Shown: positions 13,973 through 22,678, numbered from the stretch's first letter. The stretch: DNA of 32,954 nt from Planctomycetota bacterium (GCA_024274855.1 JAJSAJ010000948.1:1-32954), one strand, 5' to 3'. Numbers and translations are program-made. Notes: generated by a model from the letters alone, not told the origin.

Positions 13973-16675
13973 ATGCTTTCTTACCATCGAGTGACAATAA
14001 CTGCCATGGCATGCGCAGTGGTGATGGCCGCCACGGCATGGGGGGGCGATGGGATCCGTACGACGAAAAGGCCGAACCTCATATTCGTCTTCAGTGATCA
14101 ACACTCATGGGACATGCTTGGGTGCAATGGTAACTCGGATATCATGACACCTTGCTTTGACAAGTTCGCTAAACAAGGCGTTCGATTCACACAGTGCATT
14201 TCCAATTCACCAGTCTGCACACCCTATCGTGGAATCTTAATGACCGGCCAGCATCCACTTTATTGTGGTGCCATGCAAAACGATCTGCAAGTCCTGCCCG
14301 GACACAGCAATTACCTGGCCGAAGTCCTACGGGACGCGGGGTATCGCACGGGCTACTTTGGCAAATGGCATTTGTATGGCGGTGACCGAGTTCGTCCAGT
14401 ACCTGCTGGACCACTGCGGTACGGTTTCGACAACGACTTCTTGACCAACAACTGCACTTTGTTGTTTGATGCCAAGCGAGCCTACTACTGGGACGCTCAG
14501 GGCAACAAGCAGCTATACGGCAAATGGGAGCCGTACGCGCAGACAGACCAGGCGCTTGCGTTTATCGAAAGGCAAGGGACCGGCCCTTTTGCTCTTTTCC
14601 TCTCTTGGCATCCGCCCCACAATTGGGGACGTGCTCATGAAGGCTATTCGGCACCGGAGGACTGTCTTGCACTTTATGATCCGGCAAAGCTGCATTTGCG
14701 GCCGAATGTCGAAGACTCGCCCGCCGTACGCCTGAAATATCAAGGGCACATGGCTATGATCACGAGTCTCGATCGTTCGTTTGGCCGATTAATGAAGAGA
14801 CTGGCTGAACGCAACCTGGCCGACAATACGCTCGTTGTCTTCACGGCCGATCATGGGGACATGTTGATGTCTTACGGTTGGCCCAACAACAAGGGACGCG
14901 CCGAGGATGGATCGTGCCGCGTGCCGCTGCTGATGCGATTCCCTGGACGACTCGTGCCACGGGCCAGTCGGCTGCTGATCGGTACACTTGACCTGATGCC
15001 GACTCTGTTGGGGCTGCTCGAACTGCCGGTTCCAGAAACGTGCCAGGGCCACAATTTGACCGAGGCGATTTCTGGACAGGACGATGACGCGGTCGAATCC
15101 CAACCGTTGTTTTTCTTGCCGGCCGACTGGCGCGGCATTTACACACGACGCTATACCTACGCTTTCACCGTCAACCCAGATTCAGCACGCAGCCAGACCT
15201 TTTCCGATAACTTGCTGTATGACCATCAAAAGGACCCCTGGCAGTTACACAACTTGTTCAACTCGCCGAAACATGCAACGACTCGCAAACAATTGCACGA
15301 TGCCACGTTGCGATGGATGGAACGGTTCGGAGATACCGGGTTCCAATTTCAAGCATTACTGGAACAAGTCGTACGCGATGAAGACTGGCCGCTCGCCAGT
15401 TTGCCGCCACAATTCCGTGGACGTGGCTGGGAAGGTCGATTGAAGGGGCGCCCGGTCGATTTTCTGCCACTAAAGCCACCAAGGAAACCGGGAGCCGAGT
15501 TGCTCAAAGGCCTGACCATCAGACCGGCTGACGTGGTAACGGTCAGGAGCGAACGGTTGAAACTTTCCGCAAAACCGCCACGTGTTTGGGCCGAGGGCAC
15601 CAAGCTGCAGCGTCTGCGGCCGCTCGGGCCAAATACCGGAGTCCCCGCGCCGAACGCGGTCGATCCCGATAGCATCGTAGTGCGATACAATGGACGTGTC
15701 TTGACAAAGGGAGCTGACTACCTGGCAGATAAGACGTATGGAACGTTGGGCCTGGCACCCAATTCGAAAATATCTGCTCAAGATGATGTCGAGGTTGACT
15801 ATCGCTTCTCCTTGCGGCGTATTGACTCGATTGTCACAACTGTCGATAACCGCCGAGTGGTCCGCGTAGGTAAATCACACCTTACCGTCCCCATGCCGCC
15901 GACTTTGCTGGAAACAGACCGCCGCTTGGCCAATGTATTTGTCGATTATTTCAGCGATGGTCGTCATGTGGACGTGTTTCCGATCGAGCAACCGGCAATC
16001 GATGCGATGACCTTCACCACGCCAAATCGAATCCCCAAGACGTTGGCCAAATTGCGGCAAGAAAAGCCCGTCACCATTGTGGCTTGGGGCGACAGCGTCA
16101 CGGCAGGAGGCGACGCAAGCTCGCCGGAAACGCGCTACCCGGTGGCCTTCGAGCAACGACTCAAGAAAAAGTTTCCGAAAGCAAAAGTGACCGTGCGGAC
16201 GGTCGCAGTCGGTGGATCGAACTCCCGACAGTGGCTCTACCCCGACCGATTCCCTGGCCGGAATCCGCAGGGCACGCGTTGGCAACGCATTGTCGACGCG
16301 GACCCGGATCTCGTCACTATCGAATTTGTGAACGATTCCGGGATGTCTCCTCAACAGGTTAATCTCGTGTATGCCGACATTCTGAAACGATTACGGAAGA
16401 TCGGCGCCGAGGTGATTCTCATTACTCCCCATTTTACAATGCCGGCCATGATGCGGATGCCGACCCTGCACGAACTTGATCGACGACCTTATGTGCTTGC
16501 CTTGCGAATGTTTGCTGCTCGACATCATGTGGCATTGGCCGACGCATCTTCGCGCTGGGCACACTTGGGCAAGGAGGGTATTCCCTACGTAACACTCTTG
16601 CGCAATGGCATCAACCATCCCGATGATCGAGGCCACGCTATATTCGCGGATGAACTGATGAAATGCTTCGAGTGA
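13973..16675 (+). CDS. Sulfatase - SGNH/GDSL hydrolase fusion protein
   Basis: A protein of about 900 residues, numbered here from the ATG at 13973. It has a signal peptide ('VTITAMACAVVMAATAWG'). The sulfatase domain (about 30-450) has 'RPNLIFVFSDQHSWD', the formylglycine motif C-T-P-Y-R (Cys82), 'GYFGKWHLYG', 'FLSWHPPHNWG' and 'VVFTADHGDML'. A beta-rich linker (about 500-680) follows. Residues about 690-900 are an SGNH hydrolase: 'VAWGDSVTAGG' (nucleophile Ser708), 'VGGSNSRQW' (block II Gly/Asn), 'EFVNDSG' (block III Asn), and 'NHPDDRGHAIFAD' near the C-terminus (catalytic Asp/His). Both active sites appear complete. The natural reading is a bifunctional enzyme removing sulfate and an acyl ester from the same polysaccharide. 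The frame is open back to 13943, but the later ATG places the signal peptide at the N-terminus. Confidence 0.9.
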   Translation: MLSYHRVTITAMACAVVMAATAWGGDGIRTTKRPNLIFVFSDQHSWDMLGCNGNSDIMTPCFDKFAKQGVRFTQCISNSPVCTPYRGILMTGQHPLYCGAMQNDLQVLPGHSNYLAEVLRDAGYRTGYFGKWHLYGGDRVRPVPAGPLRYGFDNDFLTNNCTLLFDAKRAYYWDAQGNKQLYGKWEPYAQTDQALAFIERQGTGPFALFLSWHPPHNWGRAHEGYSAPEDCLALYDPAKLHLRPNVEDSPAVRLKYQGHMAMITSLDRSFGRLMKRLAERNLADNTLVVFTADHGDMLMSYGWPNNKGRAEDGSCRVPLLMRFPGRLVPRASRLLIGTLDLMPTLLGLLELPVPETCQGHNLTEAISGQDDDAVESQPLFFLPADWRGIYTRRYTYAFTVNPDSARSQTFSDNLLYDHQKDPWQLHNLFNSPKHATTRKQLHDATLRWMERFGDTGFQFQALLEQVVRDEDWPLASLPPQFRGRGWEGRLKGRPVDFLPLKPPRKPGAELLKGLTIRPADVVTVRSERLKLSAKPPRVWAEGTKLQRLRPLGPNTGVPAPNAVDPDSIVVRYNGRVLTKGADYLADKTYGTLGLAPNSKISAQDDVEVDYRFSLRRIDSIVTTVDNRRVVRVGKSHLTVPMPPTLLETDRRLANVFVDYFSDGRHVDVFPIEQPAIDAMTFTTPNRIPKTLAKLRQEKPVTIVAWGDSVTAGGDASSPETRYPVAFEQRLKKKFPKAKVTVRTVAVGGSNSRQWLYPDRFPGRNPQGTRWQRIVDADPDLVTIEFVNDSGMSPQQVNLVYADILKRLRKIGAEVILITPHFTMPAMMRMPTLHELDRRPYVLALRMFAARHHVALADASSRWAHLGKEGIPYVTLLRNGINHPDDRGHAIFADELMKCFE

Positions 16676-16856
16676 GATGTGGCCCGCCAAGGAGTTCCGC
16701 TCCCTGAGATCGATGCGGTGAACGCGGCAAACTGCGGCTATTACCCGTGTTACTCCGTATTCTGTTGACCGCACCCTGCCGCGGCCAAACAACTTGTCGG
16801 TCTCCTCTACCTCCAACTAGAAACGGTACGTGACCCCATATCCCTTGCGAATGCTC

Positions 16857-16862
16857 TATAAT
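16857..16862 (+). promoter_or_regulatory. TATAAT -10 box upstream of the DUF1080 gene
   Basis: A perfect TATAAT hexamer lies 61 bp before the chosen ATG. The best upstream partner (TGACCC, 16831-16836) is poorly spaced, so the -35 is unclear. Confidence 0.4.
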
Positions 16863-16922
16863 ACGGCGGCGTTCGTGAGTTTACCGACCTGCACATCACC
16901 CTCTGCCAACAGAAAGCGCCCC

Positions 16923-17567
16923 ATGTTCAAACAAACGCTTCTCATTGGATTGATCGCAGCCATGGCGACGTTCTCCGGTGCAACACTCCAACCGGCACGT
17001 GGAGACGACAGTGGATTCGTGCCGATGTTCGATGGTAAAACGCTCCAAGGCTGGAAGACAACAGGAAACTGGACGGTTCAACCGGGGGGCGTTATCGCCC
17101 TGACCCCTCGTCCTGGCGAGTCAGGCTGGCAACGTTTTGATGCCTACCTCATGACAACTCGAAAGTACAAAGATTTCGTCATCGATTTGGAGTTTAAGAT
17201 CGCAAAGGAAGGCAACTCGGGCGTGTTCCTGCGAGTTGGTAACCGTCGGGAACCGGTTAAGACGGGATTCGAGGTCCAAATCCTGGATACGCACGGCCTG
17301 GCCAACCCGGGAAACCACGATTGTGGCGGCGTGATCAGCGCGACAGCACCGAACAAGAATATGGCCAAGCCGGCGGGCCAGTGGAACCACTATACAATCA
17401 CTTGCCGTGGCCGCCATGTACAGGTCGTCATGAACGGAACGCAGATCATCGACCTCGACCTGGATCAATCACCGTTGAAAGACCGCCCGAACGAAGGCTA
17501 TATCGGTTTTCAGGATGAAGCCAAACTTGTCTGGTACCGCAATGTGAGAATCAAAGAGTTGAAGTAG
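16923..17567 (+). CDS. Secreted DUF1080 protein (3-keto-disaccharide hydrolase family)
   Basis: A 214-residue protein with a signal peptide ('MFKQTLLIGLIAAMATFSG', cleavage near 'ARGDD') and one DUF1080 domain filling the rest. Family marks are the opening 'FVPMFDGKTLQGWKTTGNW', 'DFVIDLEFKIAKEGNSGVFLR', 'GFEVQILDTHG', 'GQWNHYTITCRG', 'VVMNGTQIIDLDL' and 'GYIGFQDEAKLVWYRNVRIKEL'. The fold is a concanavalin-like beta-sandwich; some family members hydrolyse 3-keto-glycosides, and others are likely only sugar binders. The frame extends upstream to 16830, but the signal peptide starts at 16923. It follows the sulfatase-SGNH gene by about 250 bp and has its own TATAAT box, so it is probably a separate unit of the same polysaccharide-use cluster. 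Confidence 0.93.
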   Translation: MFKQTLLIGLIAAMATFSGATLQPARGDDSGFVPMFDGKTLQGWKTTGNWTVQPGGVIALTPRPGESGWQRFDAYLMTTRKYKDFVIDLEFKIAKEGNSGVFLRVGNRREPVKTGFEVQILDTHGLANPGNHDCGGVISATAPNKNMAKPAGQWNHYTITCRGRHVQVVMNGTQIIDLDLDQSPLKDRPNEGYIGFQDEAKLVWYRNVRIKELK

Positions 17568-17780
17568 TCGTGCCAAGTCAAACTTGAATGCGGAGCATTG
17601 GGTTTCGGTACGACGTTGACCGCATGACGTCACGTTAACGCCAAACATGAATCCCGGCCTATTTTCCTTGCAACTGCCCGTGCGTACGGCTACTCGCTAC
17701 GCACACGCATGAAACATCCGGCTAGAGTTCGGCTCAGTGGAGTGCGCATACTGCGCGCGTGTTTGAAAATCGATACCGGG

Positions 17781-17858
17781 TTCTGGTGTGCCGGCGCTCG
17801 CGTTAGGTGCGCACTCATTGGATACGTTGATCGAGCGAGCTTGTCACATCCTACTTGG
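17781..17858 (+). repeat. Repeat B, copy 1
   Basis: This segment matches the reverse complement of 32836-32914 over about 78 bp at roughly 85% identity with one gap. Its core of 45 bases (17804-17848, TAGGTGCG through CTTGTCACA) has only two mismatches. The core reads ACTCATTGGATACGTTG then TCGAGCGAGCTTGTCACA. The two copies face opposite ways, about 15 kb apart. Confidence 0.8.
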
Positions 17859-17964
17859 ATCGTCGCTGGTGGACGCGCTAAAGATCAACAAGCCGTATTC
17901 GGAAGAGGTTTTTGCGAGTCCCGCAGCAAACAGACAGATCCACTACATCACTTCTAGCAAATAG
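17788..17964 (+). pseudogene. Possible gene-tail remnant joined to repeat B
   Basis: An open frame (GTG at 17788, TAG at 17962-17964) runs through repeat B ('SLDTLIERACHILLG') into non-repeat sequence ('DALKINKPYSEEVFASPAAN', ending 'HYITSSK'). A hairpin-T-run terminator sits right after the stop. There is no good start or ribosome site, and an in-frame TGA lies at 17764-17766. I do not recognise the protein. A gene end whose front was replaced by the repeat is one explanation; chance is another. Confidence 0.3.
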
Positions 17965-17965
17965 G

Positions 17966-17998
17966 ACGCCAACATTTCTTTCCAATTCTGGCGTTTTT
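17966..17998 (+). terminator. Intrinsic terminator candidate
   Basis: ACGCCA (17966-17971) pairs with TGGCGT (17989-17994) and runs into TTTTT (17994-17998). The stem is short (6 bp) and the loop long (17 bases), but it lies directly after an open frame's TAG. Confidence 0.45.
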
Positions 17999-18257
17999 CA
18001 TGTCGCAGTTCTTGCCGTTTCTACCATCACTCCAATAGCAGGCTCCCCAAAAGAGCGTCAACACGGACCGGGGGGCGACGGACTTGCTCACCGCTTTCGA
18101 TCAAGTCGAGATCTGGCGGTGACGACACCGCCGGAAGTGTTTGCCGGTAATGCAACCGTCTGTCACAAGGCCGCCGGTCTGAGTGTTGTCGAATCCCGAC
18201 TCGATTGTGTGGCAGGTTCCAGAAACAATGGCACGGTTTGCATGCAGGAGAACTCAA

Positions 18258-18968
18258 ATGACATCGTTCAAATCGAAAACCTCGCTTATTCTGGTCGTAT
18301 TGGCAGCAATGGCAGTGATGCTATTGGCCGGACCGCGGGCGATGGCCCAGAATCACCGGCAACACGGCGGCAACCCGAACGCGGTCGACATTCTCAATGG
18401 CGTGGGCAACATGGTCGGGGCGATCATTCGGTCGACAGCTCCTCAAAATCAGCCCCAGAGGTTTCCCGGGTATACTCGGCCACAGGGATATTTCCCACAC
18501 CATCCAACGCCTGAGCACTACCCCTACCAGCGATACCCTCGCGTACAGACCGGTTATCACCCACAAACGACCTACTATGTGCCCGAGGCTACTACCGAGG
18601 TGCGAACGGTAACCGTGTCCGATACGCCCTCAGTCTCTGTGAACCCGGCGCCGCAGGTCGCCTCCAATCCGGCGCCGCGAGCCGATATTACTCTAATCAA
18701 CCCAAAGACGAACGGTGCAACGCTTCGCTACACGCTCAGCGGCGTTTCCTACTCACTGAAACCGGGGTACACACAACAGGTCCACCAACAATGCGTGATC
18801 ACGTTTGACCGCGGTGGTTCATCGGGCGTGGTCAGCTATACCTTGAGCGAAGGAACCTACAGATTCCAGCCATCCGAGGGCGCATGGGAGCTGTTTCAGA
18901 CCGATTCGACCGACGAGAGCACTTCGGCTGACAGCGCACTTGCATCGAATCCCGTGCCACTGTCGTGA
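18258..18968 (+). CDS. Secreted low-complexity protein of unknown function
   Basis: A 236-residue protein with a signal peptide ('SLILVVLAAMAVMLLAG', then 'PRAMAQ'). The first half of the mature part is rich in Pro, Tyr, His, Gln and Asn ('FPHHPTPEHYPYQRYP') and is probably disordered and surface exposed. The second half, from about residue 145, is a compact beta-rich domain ('ITLINPKTNGATLRYTLSG', 'YSLKPGYTQQV', 'VSYTLSEGTYRFQPSEGAW'). I recall such a domain from planctomycete secreted proteins, with no known role. The frame is open upstream to 18183, but the ATG at 18258 has AGGAG 7 bases before it and begins the signal peptide. A strong terminator follows 48 bp after the stop. Confidence 0.82.
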   Translation: MTSFKSKTSLILVVLAAMAVMLLAGPRAMAQNHRQHGGNPNAVDILNGVGNMVGAIIRSTAPQNQPQRFPGYTRPQGYFPHHPTPEHYPYQRYPRVQTGYHPQTTYYVPEATTEVRTVTVSDTPSVSVNPAPQVASNPAPRADITLINPKTNGATLRYTLSGVSYSLKPGYTQQVHQQCVITFDRGGSSGVVSYTLSEGTYRFQPSEGAWELFQTDSTDESTSADSALASNPVPLS

Positions 18969-19015
18969 GGTGATAAGTGACAACGCGACAATGTTTATTG
19001 CCGGGGAACCTGCAG

Positions 19016-19057
19016 CGACCGAGTTGATCCGATGGGTCGACTCGGTCGTCCTTTTTT
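19016..19057 (+). terminator. Strong intrinsic terminator between convergent genes
   Basis: CGACCGAGTTGATCC (19016-19030) pairs with GGGTCGACTCGGTCG (19034-19048) as a 15-bp stem with two G-U wobbles and a 3-base loop, then TCC and six T residues (19052-19057). It follows the secreted protein gene ending at 18968 and faces the caspase gene that ends at 19147. Confidence 0.85.
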
Positions 19058-19146
19058 CCGCGCCCGAAGGACTGCAGATTATCCTGGAGTGCACATCGCG
19101 AGTCGACCAAGCACGCTGGCATCGAAGAGTTTTGCGTGAGTGTCAC

Positions 19147-20361
19147 CTATTTTGGCAGCACGCTGGCAACTGGGTAGCTACGAATGGTTGCCGGTTTTTG
19201 CGTGGCAGGGTGTTGTTTGCCGTCGGTCACCTGCTTGACAATCGATGTGATGTGGAGATCGAGTTCATTGATTTCCAGAAGTCCGTCACGCAAAGTATCG
19301 TACTTGGGATCACTCAGCACCTTGAGGATTGCGTAGGTAAACGCCCCATGCTGAAGGTTGTCCAATTCGACGCTCACTTCCCGCGCCGTAGAGGAAGCAA
19401 AAACAACGCCTCCAATTTCGTCAGAGATCAGGTCTCGCCAGGGGTCTCGGACCAGGGATTTAGCGCCCGTAATCCCAGCGCTGTGGCATGTATCGACGAA
19501 CAAAATCACTTTGCACGGCATGTTCGCGATCAACTGGGTGACCTCACTAAATGCAATTGCGGTGCTTCTTAGCCGTGACAACTGCGTTTCCTGGGTAACC
19601 ATGTGGTAGTTTTGGCGGTGGTCCAATACACCATGCCCGGAAAAGAACAGAATAGCGACGTCATGCTGAGTCACGGAATGGTCGAGCCAATCCATCGCGT
19701 CGCGTACAGCTTGCGACGAGGCGTCTTCTTCAACGAGTACCCGCGAGTGTACGGTCTTGTAGAACCGCCCTTGCTGCCGCTTCCAGATATCTGCAAATGC
19801 GAGTGCGTCTTGATCCGCAAATTTCAGATCTGAAATGTCTGGGTCGGCGTATGCTGATACGCCAACAGCCAACAGGTAAAGATCTGGCTTTATCTCCTGG
19901 CTCGTTTTCCGGTGGACATTCACCGACACCGGATTGCTAATGGACTTGTTCGTCCCGGCGAGAAGCGTAATAACGTTTCGGCCCGGTGCCAGTTGGACGG
20001 CACGTTTAACTTCCACTCGTGTCAGCTGATTGGAAACATGAAGGGGAGCCTGCGGTCTTTCTCGAAGAATGCCCTTGGCACCCGAAGCGCGGCGCCCGTT
20101 CACCAAGACAAAAACGCTTGGCATATCCATTCCGCGACGAAACAACACCTCGCCGCGCAAAGTCACCGTGGATTCGTATGTTGTCAGTTCATCCGTCGGT
20201 GACAGGATGCGGACTTCTGGTGGTTGAAATTCAGAAAACTGCTGCCGGTTGCGTAGATCAATAGCTGGCCGCGACCGCGGAAGTGCCGCGTTCGCCTCGG
20301 TAATCGCCCGCTTGACGTCGCCTGTAGCGACGATCCGGTCGATGATATCCGGTCGGTACAT
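19147..20361 (-). CDS. Caspase-fold (peptidase C14) part of a WD40-caspase protein
   Basis: A 404-residue frame with a C14 caspase domain from about residue 158: 'PDLYLLAVGVSAYADPDI', the catalytic His243 in 'FFSGHGV' and the catalytic Cys292 in 'FVDTCHSAG', followed by 'VFASSTAREVSVE' and 'GAFTYAILKVL'. Residues about 45-150 form Ig-like strands. The frame is the same as that of the upstream WD40 gene and is separated from it only by TAG (20398-20400) plus 12 codons reading 'SKYFSADRFRGQ'. In homologues known to me the stretch '...GGDRFIGW...RFR...YRPDIIDR' is continuous, so this is the C-terminal half of one protein, about 1,077 residues if read through. The ATG at 20361 lies within conserved sequence and could serve for restart. 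Such proteins are predicted death effectors or regulatory proteases. Confidence 0.88.
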   Translation of the reverse strand: MYRPDIIDRIVATGDVKRAITEANAALPRSRPAIDLRNRQQFSEFQPPEVRILSPTDELTTYESTVTLRGEVLFRRGMDMPSVFVLVNGRRASGAKGILRERPQAPLHVSNQLTRVEVKRAVQLAPGRNVITLLAGTNKSISNPVSVNVHRKTSQEIKPDLYLLAVGVSAYADPDISDLKFADQDALAFADIWKRQQGRFYKTVHSRVLVEEDASSQAVRDAMDWLDHSVTQHDVAILFFSGHGVLDHRQNYHMVTQETQLSRLRSTAIAFSEVTQLIANMPCKVILFVDTCHSAGITGAKSLVRDPWRDLISDEIGGVVFASSTAREVSVELDNLQHGAFTYAILKVLSDPKYDTLRDGLLEINELDLHITSIVKQVTDGKQHPATQKPATIRSYPVASVLPK

Positions 20362-20397
20362 CTGCCCTCGAAAACGATCGGCCGAAAAGTACTTACT

Positions 20398-22380
20398 CTA
20401 CTTCATCGGGCCCTCGTCCACCAACCAGCCAATGAATCGATCACCGCCTGGCGAGCAATCGTAGTACCCTTCTTCGGACCAAAGAACCCAATCGGATGAG
20501 TTAGTCACGAGCAGGATGAGTACGGGAGTGCAAACCGGCAGATCCTTTATCAGAGTCGTCTCGGTTCGAAAGATATTCCCGTCGCGACTCAGTTCGAGGC
20601 TTACCCTTTGGCCTGGCCGAAACTTCATCCGGGTTTCAGGTTCCCCAAAGAGCTTTTCGACCGGGACACCCTCCATGCTCAAGAGTACATCTCCGGGACG
20701 AATTTGATCTCGTCTGGCAACAACGTCGGGAACGGCCGCCACGGTGGGTGCTGAGGCGGACAAGCTGTATTGGAAATCGAAATCCCAAGTCGCCTTAAGT
20801 TGGGTCAGGTTATAAAGCAGGACAACTCCGGCTTCCGTGCCAACAGCTACGAAATCCCGACGGGGCGATTCGCACAAACACCATGGCACGCCAAGCGTCG
20901 GCAGATAACAGAGTTCCTTCATCCGCCCGTTCGAGTCGGGTTTCGGATCCAAAAACAGGATCCCCGGAGGAAGAAGTCCGAATCGTGCTCCTACCGCCAG
21001 TGGATTTCGGACACCGAACCGCGAGTTTCGCAAGAACGAAGCCCAATGACACTCGCCAACCCAATTGGTGAAGTGACTCCAACGTGTACCGTTTCGAAGA
21101 CAGCGGAGCACTTGATACACTCGGGCCTCCGAATCCTGCTCGAAGGCGAGTGCAAGTTGCAAATCGTTTCGTTCGAGCGCCGACCAGTCGTGACATCCCG
21201 ACGCGTCATCCCTGAGTGTGCGCGTCGACAGATCAAACACTCGGTTCAGGCTTGCGTAATGGTTCAAGCCCCAAGCGTCGGGTCCGAACGGTCTTGTCCC
21301 GATGGCCAATCGTTGTCCGGTACTGTCAAACCCGACACTATAGACTGCCTGAGTTACTCCGCGGAAGCAGAACCGCTGCCGACCGGTCGCGATTTCCCAT
21401 ACGTGGATCTCCCCAAGACGATCGAGTGTTGCCGCTAGTTCACAGTTCTTTGACATGGCGGCAGCCAGGACGTCATAACGATTCTCGCGATAGACCTGGG
21501 TCGGGCTCCTTTGTCCAAGTCGATAGATGAACGACCGGTAATCAGGAGCACCATTCCTATCTGAGATCGCGGACACCAAAGCAAGACGTTCACTTTTTCC
21601 CGACTGCCCCAGCCGAATATCCCAGGGCACTACCCTCGTCCATTTCCCCTCGGGAAGTATCGGCCAGGGTGCGGAGGTGATACGATCCACGAAGGCCCGC
21701 AGAGCCCCGGTCGTCTGGCCGGGTGCGATTGGTTTCCATTCGGGAGCTTGCCAGACGCCGAACGATTCGGTCCCCAAAACCAGAAGAGAATGTGAAGTAT
21801 CGGGAAATCCGAAATACTGATACCAACCCATTTTTCGATCCGCCATCGACGCCACAACTCGCCGGGACTTCCAGTTCCAGATCACAATTCGAAAATGGTC
21901 TTCGACAAACATCACCGCAGCCAGGTACGTTCCATCGTATGAGAACGCCAAGTTTTGAATCGGGCCGCTCTTTCCGTCGATCATCTGAAACCGATGTAGA
22001 AACGTGTCGGTAGCATAGACACGAATCGCATACTTTCCGTTTCTCAAATCCGTTCCGACAAGCAACTGTCGCCCGTCCGGCGAAAAAGCAATCGCCTCAT
22101 ACTCGCCGGCGATTTCTCCGAAGTCCCCATAGAGCGTTCTGGCCAGTTCACCAGTTTTCAAACTCCAGACACGAACTTCGGCCATGCTTACGGCGGCGAG
22201 CAACTTGCCGTCGGGGCTGAATGCAATATCGGCCGCCGGTCCAACCCCGACGCCCTTTGTGTCGATGATGATGTCCGGCCCCGATCCCGCGCCGCGATCA
22301 CCTGACTGACCGTGGACGCTGCGACTCTCGATCAAGACAGGTAACAAGGCAATGCAAAAAATCGTGAAAACCGACTTCAA
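20398..22380 (-). CDS. Secreted WD40-repeat - PDZ part of a WD40-caspase protein
   Basis: A 660-residue frame beginning at TTG (22378-22380; no ATG is available before the upstream in-frame TAG) with a signal-like segment ('VFTIFCIALLPVLIESRSVHG'). Several WD40 blades are visible, e.g. 'IAFSPDGKLLAAVSMAEVRV', 'IAFSPDGRQLLVGTD', 'LAFSYDGTYLAAV', 'LGEIHVWEIATGRQ' and 'VGFDSTGQRLAIG'. A PDZ-like module lies at about 560-625 ('IRPGDVLLSMEGVPV'). The end 'DWVLWSEEGYYDCSPGGDR' is the linker that precedes the caspase domain in related proteins. The TAG at 20398-20400 breaks the fusion in frame. The gene is transcribed divergently from the kinase-nSTAND gene across about 400 bp. If the break is real, only an effector-less sensor half is made unless there is readthrough or restart. 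Confidence 0.85.
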   Translation of the reverse strand: MKSVFTIFCIALLPVLIESRSVHGQSGDRGAGSGPDIIIDTKGVGVGPAADIAFSPDGKLLAAVSMAEVRVWSLKTGELARTLYGDFGEIAGEYEAIAFSPDGRQLLVGTDLRNGKYAIRVYATDTFLHRFQMIDGKSGPIQNLAFSYDGTYLAAVMFVEDHFRIVIWNWKSRRVVASMADRKMGWYQYFGFPDTSHSLLVLGTESFGVWQAPEWKPIAPGQTTGALRAFVDRITSAPWPILPEGKWTRVVPWDIRLGQSGKSERLALVSAISDRNGAPDYRSFIYRLGQRSPTQVYRENRYDVLAAAMSKNCELAATLDRLGEIHVWEIATGRQRFCFRGVTQAVYSVGFDSTGQRLAIGTRPFGPDAWGLNHYASLNRVFDLSTRTLRDDASGCHDWSALERNDLQLALAFEQDSEARVYQVLRCLRNGTRWSHFTNWVGECHWASFLRNSRFGVRNPLAVGARFGLLPPGILFLDPKPDSNGRMKELCYLPTLGVPWCLCESPRRDFVAVGTEAGVVLLYNLTQLKATWDFDFQYSLSASAPTVAAVPDVVARRDQIRPGDVLLSMEGVPVEKLFGEPETRMKFRPGQRVSLELSRDGNIFRTETTLIKDLPVCTPVLILLVTNSSDWVLWSEEGYYDCSPGGDRFIGWLVDEGPMK

Positions 22381-22562
22381 ATGGCGAGTAATGCAACTTG
22401 GCTAGTGCATGTCAGTGTCTCCATTGAATGGACGGGCCGAGTTCCGGACGGCTGTTGGATTTCCCCAACCCAAGAAAACACAGTCTAGAGAAAACGGAGC
22501 CTCGAAAGAGCCATTGACGCAGCGCAGTATCAGTGTAGCAATTCCCCAACGGTTTGCACGAT

Positions 22563-22607
22563 GTTTTTCCCCTACCAGAGATCCTGATAGACTACCGTTT
22601 TTCCCCT
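22563..22607 (+). promoter_or_regulatory. Direct repeat GTTTTTCCCCT x2, 34-bp period
   Basis: Two perfect 11-bp copies, 22563-22573 and 22597-22607, are about three helical turns apart in the divergent promoter region. Tandem sites on one DNA face suggest a cooperative regulator site. No regulator is identified. Confidence 0.4.
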
Positions 22608-22648
22608 GGCATACGAGCATTTTTTGCGTGAGGCCATGATTTAGAAGA

Positions 22649-22678
22649 TCTCGACAATGCCCAACGGGCATATCGAGA
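22649..22678 (+). promoter_or_regulatory. Strong hairpin upstream of the kinase gene
   Basis: TCTCGA (22649-22654) and ATGCCC (22657-22662) pair with GGGCAT (22666-22671) and TCGAGA (22673-22678) around the loop AAC. This gives 12 base pairs with a small internal bulge. No T-run follows on the plus strand, so it is more likely an operator or leader structure than a terminator. Confidence 0.45.

Larger units (their letters stand above)
17568..18257. other. Intergenic region of about 690 bp
   Basis: It contains a small hairpin (GTGCGTA 17680-17686 / TACGCAC 17698-17704), repeat B copy 1, a possible gene-tail remnant, and an intrinsic terminator (the last three listed separately). From about 18000 to 18240 nothing recognisable was seen. 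The right end carries the AGGAG site of the next gene. Confidence 0.5.
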
